Source of the DNA: an uncultured Parasphingopyxis sp.
GTDB lineage: Bacteria > Pseudomonadota > Alphaproteobacteria > Sphingomonadales > Sphingomonadaceae
DNA: 64,000 nt
Reading direction: 5' to 3'
Assembly (NCBI GenBank): GCA_947259005.1
Contig: CAMYKP010000006.1
Coordinates: 744,001-808,000, forward strand
Part shown: in pieces, positions 58,784-64,000 of the stretch
Position numbering within the stretch: position 1 is the stretch's first letter
Layout: each line of letters starts with the position of its first letter
The notes under the pieces: model-generated
Databases searched by the model: none
What the model was told of the DNA's origin: nothing
What the model saw: the letters and a program-made list of their open reading frames with translations, nothing else
Position numbers and translations under genes: made by a program

Positions 58784-59416
58784 ATGAAGAACCAGCAACC
58801 GAAATTTATCGCCCCTTTTATCGCCCTGATGGCGACACCCCTCATGGCCGTGCCTGCCCAGGCCCAAAGCATCCCCTTCGTTCCCGACATCTATATGGGC
58901 CTGGAGGCCGGGACCGGCGAGCGCAGCGCCAGCCGTTTCGACCAGCCGGGCACCATCGTTTCGAGCGATGAAAGCAACGGCGTCGACTACGGAGCCTTTG
59001 TCGGAGTGGAACTGCCCGCCTTCCCGCTCGGCTATATGGCCGTCGAGGCCGGTATCGGGGATTCGACGGGAGAAACTACAGCCGTGGTCCGCGACGGAAC
59101 GACCGACCGCATGGTTACAAGCCAGGCCCGTTTCAACTGGAGCGCGACGGCACGGCTCGGCCTTGCTCCCCTGCCCGGCTTCGCCGCCTATGGCATCGCC
59201 GGATATGGCGGCGAACAGATCGATCTGACCGTTACGGATGTCGGGACCGGCGCCAGCTTCGACAGCGACGATTCGATGGATGGCATCATCTACGGCCTCG
59301 GCGCGCGCTATATGGTCGGTACCGATATCGGCATCCGGGCGGAATATCGCCACCGGGAAGCCAGCGGCGCCTATGATCCCGAACAGTTCATGATCGGGGC
59401 GTTTGTGAGTTTTTAG
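58784..59416 (+). CDS. Outer-membrane beta-barrel protein
   Basis: A 210-residue protein with a Sec signal peptide (FIAPFIALMATPLMAVPAQA, cleavage near residue 28). Alternating amphipathic strands follow (DIYMGLEAGTGERS, YGAFVGVELPA, FNWSATARLGLAPL, GLGARYMVGTDIGIRAEYRHRE), and the C-terminus ends in phenylalanine (FVSF), as do outer-membrane proteins recognised by BamA. It resembles opacity/OmpA-barrel proteins of about eight strands. It is convergent with GST, overlapping by 4 bp. Confidence 0.82.
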   Translation: MKNQQPKFIAPFIALMATPLMAVPAQAQSIPFVPDIYMGLEAGTGERSASRFDQPGTIVSSDESNGVDYGAFVGVELPAFPLGYMAVEAGIGDSTGETTAVVRDGTTDRMVTSQARFNWSATARLGLAPLPGFAAYGIAGYGGEQIDLTVTDVGTGASFDSDDSMDGIIYGLGARYMVGTDIGIRAEYRHREASGAYDPEQFMIGAFVSF

Positions 59417-60039
59417 CCGGGAAGGTCAACCAGCGGACCGCCAATTTCGATCGCCTTCTTATAGGCAGGGCGGGCCATCATCCGTTCGAGATAGGCTTTG
59501 GCGTTCGGACGCTCATCGAGCAGCCCGACGAGATTGGACAGTTCGAGCAGATATTCGAGGTTGATGTCTGCACCAGTCATCGCGTCGCCAACGAGGAATT
59601 CACGGCCATCCAGATGGGCATCGATATAGTCGAGCAGCTTTTTCACCTCGCCGCCGACAAATCCGCCCAGCACATCGCCCAGCCCGCCGAAACGGGGGCC
59701 CAGCAGGGTCAGCAGGATCGGCATGGCCAGCGTGCCTTCGGCAAATTGCAGCCATTCGAGATAGGGCGCGCGATCCGCATTGGATGCCGGGCCAAGCTGC
59801 CCTTCGCCGCGCGTTTCAATGATATATTCGATGATCGCACCCGATTCGACCATCACATGGCCGTCGATTTCGACAGTCGGCGCCTTGCCCAGCGGATGAA
59901 CCGCAAACAGGTCTTCCTGCGACCGGTTGGTCTCTGGGTGCCGGTGATGCTCCACCATGTCATAGGCAAGCCCAAGTTCCTCGAGCAACCAGATGATGCG
60001 CGTCGAACGGGAGAAGCGGAGATGATGGAGTTTGATCAT
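59413..60039 (-). CDS. Glutathione S-transferase family protein
   Basis: A 208-residue GST: N-terminal thioredoxin-like domain MIKLHHLRFSRSTRIIWLLEELGLAYDMVEH with the cis-Pro motif in KAPTVEIDGHVMVESGAIIEYI, and a helical C-terminal domain with REFLVGDAMTGADINLEYLLEL. Catalytic Ser/Cys type cannot be decided; S10/S12 in FSRSTR is a candidate. AGGAC precedes the start. Substrate unknown. Confidence 0.92.
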   Translation of the reverse strand: MIKLHHLRFSRSTRIIWLLEELGLAYDMVEHHRHPETNRSQEDLFAVHPLGKAPTVEIDGHVMVESGAIIEYIIETRGEGQLGPASNADRAPYLEWLQFAEGTLAMPILLTLLGPRFGGLGDVLGGFVGGEVKKLLDYIDAHLDGREFLVGDAMTGADINLEYLLELSNLVGLLDERPNAKAYLERMMARPAYKKAIEIGGPLVDLPG

Positions 60040-60108
60040 GATTGGGGTCCTGATTGATGTCTGTTCTGTTGTGAATTTGCGGCCTTGTTGCTGTTTGAGC
60101 GCGCAGGA

Positions 60109-61596
60109 TCAATGGCCAACGACGCCGAGGCTCTGAAAAGGCTTCTCATTATCGCTATATTTTTCGATCAGGGTGGCACTGGCCTGGTTAAGCCCGATCA
60201 CACGGACCTCCTTGCCCTCGCCCTGTAGCCGCGCAACGACCTTGTCGAGCACGCCGGTCGCTGAAATGTCCCAGAAATGGGCGTGAGTCACATCGATGTC
60301 GATATAGGTGATGCCCTCTTCATTGAACTCCATCGCTTCGGTGATGCGGTCGATCGAGGCGAAAAATATCTGCCCGGCGATCACATAATGGCGCGTCGTC
60401 CCTTCAAGGCTGGTGGTGATGGTGACGAGATCGCGCACCTTGGCAGCAAAGAATATCCCGCTGAGCAACACGCCAACCAGAACGCCCTGCGCCAGATCGT
60501 GGGTCCAGACCACGGTAACCACCGTTGCCAGCATGACGGCGGTTGACGCCTTGGGATGATGGTTGATCTCGAGGAAAGACTTCCAGCGAAAGGTGCTGAT
60601 CGAAACGAAGATCATGACCGCGACCAGCGCCGGCATCGGAATCTGCGCGACCCATGGGCCGAGCGCGACGATGAGAATCAGCAACAGGATACCCGCAAGC
60701 AGCGTCGAAAGCCTGTGCCGCCCGCCCGATTTGATATTGATGACCGACTGGCCGATCATCGCGCAGCCGCCCATGCCGCCGATGAAACCGGTGAAGAAGT
60801 TTGCAGCGCCCTGGCCATAGCATTCCTGCTTCTTGTCGCTTCGCGTCTCCGTCATATCGTCAACGATGGAGGCCGTGAGCAGCGATTCCAGCAGGCCGAC
60901 CGCCGCCATACCCGCCGCATAGGGCGCGATGATCTGGAGCGTCTCCAGGGTCAGCGGGACAACCGGCAGATGAAACATCGGGAGGCTTTCCGGCAGATGC
61001 CCCATATCGCCGACGGTCGAGACGCCGAACCCGCCAAAGATGCTGACAATGGCCAGCAACACGATAGCGACCAGCGGCGAAGGGACCGCCCTGGTGAGCA
61101 TCGGCAGCCCGTAGATAATGGCCAATCCTGCGCCGACCATCGCATAGGTTTCGATGGTGAAATTATCGCCGATAAGCTGCGGCACTTGCGCCATGAAAAT
61201 CAGGATCGCGAGCGCGTTGACGAAACCCGTGATGACCGAGCGCGAAACGAATCGCATCAACAGATCGAGCCGGAGCAGACCCGCCACGCCCTGAAACACG
61301 CCCATCAGGATCGTCGCAGCGAACAGATATTCAACGCCATGATCGCGCACCAGCGGGATAACGAGCACGGCCACAGCGGCTGTTGCCGCCGATATCATGC
61401 CGGGCCTGCCGCCCAACATCGCGGTTATCACGGCTATCGAGAAACTCGCATAGAGCCCAACGCGCGGATCGACGCCCGCGATGATCGAGAAGCCGATGGC
61501 TTCGGGAATCAGGGCTAGTGCGACGACGAGCCCGGCAAGGAACTCGGTGCGCGGCTGGGACAGCCAGTCGCGCTTGAAATTGCGGTGCATGGGCAT
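60109..61596 (-). CDS. SulP family inorganic anion transporter with STAS domain
   Basis: A 495-residue transporter with ten or more membrane helices. It opens [37 protein letters not shown] and contains [21 protein letters not shown] and [38 protein letters not shown], the SulP signature. A short C-terminal STAS region follows ([29 protein letters not shown]). Substrates in this family include sulfate, bicarbonate and others. It is the reverse neighbour of GST and stands on its own. Confidence 0.92.
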   Translation of the reverse strand: MPMHRNFKRDWLSQPRTEFLAGLVVALALIPEAIGFSIIAGVDPRVGLYASFSIAVITAMLGGRPGMISAATAAVAVLVIPLVRDHGVEYLFAATILMGVFQGVAGLLRLDLLMRFVSRSVITGFVNALAILIFMAQVPQLIGDNFTIETYAMVGAGLAIIYGLPMLTRAVPSPLVAIVLLAIVSIFGGFGVSTVGDMGHLPESLPMFHLPVVPLTLETLQIIAPYAAGMAAVGLLESLLTASIVDDMTETRSDKKQECYGQGAANFFTGFIGGMGGCAMIGQSVINIKSGGRHRLSTLLAGILLLILIVALGPWVAQIPMPALVAVMIFVSISTFRWKSFLEINHHPKASTAVMLATVVTVVWTHDLAQGVLVGVLLSGIFFAAKVRDLVTITTSLEGTTRHYVIAGQIFFASIDRITEAMEFNEEGITYIDIDVTHAHFWDISATGVLDKVVARLQGEGKEVRVIGLNQASATLIEKYSDNEKPFQSLGVVGH

Positions 61597-61773
61597 GCGA
61601 GCAGGGCTTTCAGGCAGTGCCGGGAAACCACGGGGCGCATATGCACTCCGCAGCTATCGCGGCTTTGGGATCAGGGGGCGAAGGCCAGTCAGGCCTTCAA
61701 TGCTGCGCTGCAATATAGGATGCGGGAGCGAAACGGAACCCCTGTCGGGCGGCAGGCGGTCTTTCGTCGTCGG

Positions 61774-63522
61774 TCAGGCCGCCTCGGACTCCGTGACGTT
61801 TATCCGATGCCGGCGCCGCGTTTCGGCATTTTTGGTCGAACGCGTCTGACTCAGCATTTCGCGATCGGCCTCATCATCAGGCGAAATTGCGGCATCGCGA
61901 TATTCCGTCCGCTTGGGGTCTTTCAGGATGCGCATCATGCGCGCCCGCAAGCGCCACCATGTCCGTGTGACACGCGCCGTGCTGTAGATTCCGCGGACCA
62001 GATATTTCGGATAGAAGATAAACGGATTTTCCCGCGGCATGCCCGGACGACGCTGGGTCCGGGAACGCAGGCGGATATAGCCCGATTCCAGTTTCGCGAT
62101 GCCTGCAATCCGCACGGACTCGCGATAGGCGACCAGTCGGTTCAGCGTCACATATTTCTTGTTCGAGCCAAGCGCCGCCATGCGCTTGATGATCCGTTCC
62201 ATATGCTCCCAGCTGTAAAAGCTGTTATGCGCATCGCGGAACGCGCGCTCCCATTCCTCATCGCTCATCTTCGGATGATGGGTGACGCGGTGGTTGAGAT
62301 CATATTTGGCAAGATCGGGGTCCATCCAGACGCCGGATTCATACAGCTTCTTGTGATCCTCGCTCCCCGGCAGCGGCGTCAGATAGTTGAGATACAGCGC
62401 ATCCACGGCGAGGTCGGTCTTGATCAGCTCGATATCGTGCATGATCGATTCATAGCTGTCGTTCGGAAAGCCGAGGATATAGCCGCACATGATGAATACC
62501 GGATGCTGCTTCCATGCGAGGAACATGTCGCGATATTCCTCGACCCGGTTCTGCCGCTTGTTCGCCGCTTCGAGATTGTCGGCGTTGACGTTTTCAAGAC
62601 CGATGAAAATCTGGTCGGCCCCGGCGGCGCAGCATTTGTCGATAAAGCCGTCGATCCGGTGGGCCAGCGTGTCGACCTGGATCGCCATATTGACCGGGAA
62701 GCCCTGTTTCCGAAGATCGATCAGCCGGTCGAGAAAGGATTCCCAGTTGCGGTTGCGCGCGAAATTGTCGTCGGTCAGCAGGAAGCGGGTCACCCCTTCC
62801 TTGGCGTTTTCGCGGACGATCAACTCAAGATCGTCTGCCGTGCGGAAGCGGCTCTTGCGCCCCTGCACATTAATGATCGTGCAGAAGGAACATTCGAACG
62901 GACAGCCGCGCCCCAGATCGAAGCTCGAATAGCTGTTGATGTTCCGCTTCACCTGTTCGGGCGGCATGAAGGGGATCGGCGCGCCAGCGAGATTGGGCGT
63001 ATCGTTCAGATAGTCATAAACCGGTTTAAGAGCGCCGTTGGATGCATCGATCAGGACCTCGTCGATCCGCCCCTCTTCGGCTTCCCCGCCGAACAGGCCG
63101 ATGCCGAGCTCCTGCGCCTCGATGATTTCAGGCGGCTGTTCCTTGAGCATCGACATGCAGCCGGAGACGTGAAAACCGCCGATTGAAACCGGCAGGTCGG
63201 CAGCGCGAAATTCGCGCGCCAGATCCATTGCCCGGGGATACTGGTTGGACTGGACGCCGACCAACCCGACAAACGCCTTGCCGCCATCCTTGCGGATCGT
63301 GCGGATGATCTTGGCCGGATTCACATTCTCGTGGATTTCGTCGATCGCGTGGACGACGCAGTCATATTCGGAAAGCACGCCGCGTTCGAGCGCGTCGTTC
63401 ACAATCCCCGCCAGGCAGGCGAGCGAGTTGGACGGAATGAGCGACCGCCACCATTGCAGCGGATAGCCATCATCATGATAGCGCGTCGGCTTGATCAGGT
63501 AGATATGAAATTTTTCGCGCAT
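61774..63522 (-). CDS. Radical SAM protein with N-terminal B12-binding-like region
   Basis: A 582-residue protein. The first ~150 residues resemble a cobalamin-binding Rossmann domain ([66 protein letters not shown]), although the DxHxxG motif typical of base-off B12 is not clear. The radical SAM motif C207-x3-C211-x2-C214 is in [19 protein letters not shown], followed by [13 protein letters not shown] and [13 protein letters not shown]. The C-terminal ~150 residues are basic and may be a tethering domain. The start is ATG at 63522 (AGGGGG upstream). No partner genes; the substrate is unknown (relatives act on hopanoids, bacteriochlorophyll and similar lipids). Confidence 0.88.
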   Translation of the reverse strand: MREKFHIYLIKPTRYHDDGYPLQWWRSLIPSNSLACLAGIVNDALERGVLSEYDCVVHAIDEIHENVNPAKIIRTIRKDGGKAFVGLVGVQSNQYPRAMDLAREFRAADLPVSIGGFHVSGCMSMLKEQPPEIIEAQELGIGLFGGEAEEGRIDEVLIDASNGALKPVYDYLNDTPNLAGAPIPFMPPEQVKRNINSYSSFDLGRGCPFECSFCTIINVQGRKSRFRTADDLELIVRENAKEGVTRFLLTDDNFARNRNWESFLDRLIDLRKQGFPVNMAIQVDTLAHRIDGFIDKCCAAGADQIFIGLENVNADNLEAANKRQNRVEEYRDMFLAWKQHPVFIMCGYILGFPNDSYESIMHDIELIKTDLAVDALYLNYLTPLPGSEDHKKLYESGVWMDPDLAKYDLNHRVTHHPKMSDEEWERAFRDAHNSFYSWEHMERIIKRMAALGSNKKYVTLNRLVAYRESVRIAGIAKLESGYIRLRSRTQRRPGMPRENPFIFYPKYLVRGIYSTARVTRTWWRLRARMMRILKDPKRTEYRDAAISPDDEADREMLSQTRSTKNAETRRRHRINVTESEAA

Positions 63523-63598
63523 CAATAGCCCCCTGTGGCAAGGAACCTACGCGAGAATTGCCTCTATCGCCACAATATTTCGCAACCGCAGCAGATAT

Positions 63599-64000
63599 TC
63601 AGCCCGCCGATACCCGCTCGATGTAATGGGCCGTCGTTTTCTCGCCGACTTCCTCCACCGTCACGCCCGGCGCCAGTTCGATCAGTTCAAAAGGGCTTTC
63701 ATGATCGGGCCGCTTGAACACGCCGAGATTGGTAACGATCATGTCGACGACATTCGTCCCGGTCAGCGGCAAGGTACAAGCGGGAATGAATTTGGGATCG
63801 CCGGCCTTGGAATTGTGATCCATGACGACGATGATCTTCTTCACGCCGGCGACGAGATCCATCGCGCCGCCCATGCCCTTGATCATCTTGCCGGGAATCA
63901 TCCAGTTGGCGATATCGCCATTTTCAGCGACTTCCATCGCGCCGAGCACGGTCAGATCGATATGCCCACCGCGGATCATCGCGAAGCTCTGGTCGGACCC
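63599..64000 (-). CDS. scoB: 3-oxoacid CoA-transferase subunit B (5' partial)
   Basis: The last 133 residues of a CoA-transferase beta subunit; its N-terminus lies beyond the right edge. Visible are GSDQSFAMIRGGHIDLTVLGAMEVAENGDIANWMIPGKMIKGMGGAMDLV and VKKIIVVMDHNSKAGDPKFIPACTLPLTGTNVVDMIVTNLGVF, with a C-terminal VTVEEVGEKT. This is the SCOT/ScoB succinyl-CoA:3-ketoacid CoA-transferase type; the catalytic Glu would be in the missing part. It belongs to ketone-body/acetoacetate use, and ScoA is expected next. Confidence 0.92.
   Translation of the reverse strand, partial: GSDQSFAMIRGGHIDLTVLGAMEVAENGDIANWMIPGKMIKGMGGAMDLVAGVKKIIVVMDHNSKAGDPKFIPACTLPLTGTNVVDMIVTNLGVFKRPDHESPFELIELAPGVTVEEVGEKTTAHYIERVSAG

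Noticed and set aside
1-64000. CRISPR array, prophage, insertion sequence, rRNA operon or defence island
   Set aside because: No regular direct-repeat array, transposase, integrase, capsid, restriction, toxin-antitoxin or rRNA sequence was recognised. The only palindromic repeats are the isolated elements listed.

Overview
The window is a GC-rich, gene-dense stretch of chromosome from an alphaproteobacterium, most likely a member of the Sphingomonadales (genus not determinable from the sequence alone). This is suggested by the phoR-pstCAB-phoU-phoB order, DUF2794 next to an EpsC-type serine acetyltransferase, a TIGR02300 (FYDLN acid) protein, the DUF1476 zeta-type ATPase inhibitor beside bolA and a Grx4 glutaredoxin, and an HPr-rel-A cassette (HprK-like kinase, PqqD-like protein, nucleotidyltransferase). 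No phage, insertion sequence, plasmid gene, CRISPR array or rRNA was seen. Two tRNAs are present: Ala(GGC) and Leu(TAA).

Layout. 0-5.3 kb: a small redox/stress region with a TauD-type dioxygenase, a two-gene VOC operon facing a SoxR-type regulator across a sox box, and a quinone-reductase-like gene facing a TetR regulator across tandem operators. 5.3-10 kb: glmU, then a minus-strand cassette of small Tat-like protein, PqqD-like, HprK-like kinase, nucleotidyltransferase and a helical protein. 10-16.4 kb: the complete Pho/Pst signalling and transport operon except pstS. 16.5-31.5 kb: lipid/CoA genes (SDR, crotonase, HpcH/HpaI lyase, nitronate monooxygenase) that share an 18-bp palindrome upstream, mixed with cysE, a TSUP exporter, oxyR, moaDE, pgsA, an LplT-like transporter and a persulfide dioxygenase. 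31.6-37.2 kb: core genes aroA-(small membrane gene)-cmk, rpsA, ihfB and the two tRNAs. 37.2-43.4 kb: a PhoX-like Tat protein, two tandem orphan substrate-binding lipoproteins, DUF4112 and a divergent NodB-like protein. 43.4-47.4 kb: an nadA-DUF2254-nadC-RNase T2 operon. 47.4-53.7 kb: a CPBP protease, DUF4230, MBL hydrolase, a secreted decapeptide-repeat protein, a flippase-like protein, and an XRE regulator facing a small membrane gene across a perfect palindrome. 53.7-58.6 kb: one long minus-strand run, leuC-MBL lactonase-leuD-qor-DUF1476-bolA-grx4. 58.8-64 kb: outer-membrane barrel, GST, SulP transporter, a radical SAM protein and the edge of a CoA-transferase subunit B.

The most interesting items are the HPr-rel-A cassette with a plausible short Tat-exported substrate encoded first in the operon (6.8-9.9 kb); the 18-bp palindrome repeated upstream of three acyl-CoA-related loci, which suggests a local regulon; the MBL lactonase wedged with overlapping stop/start codons between leuC and leuD; a secreted protein built from four copies of an unrecognised ~65-residue repeat (17.6-19.0 kb); and an intergenic region at 29.1-29.7 kb packed with palindromes and repeats. 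Starts were chosen by eye from ribosome-binding sites, overlaps and family-like N-termini. No alignment or database search was run, so family names rest on recognised motifs and remembered family features.
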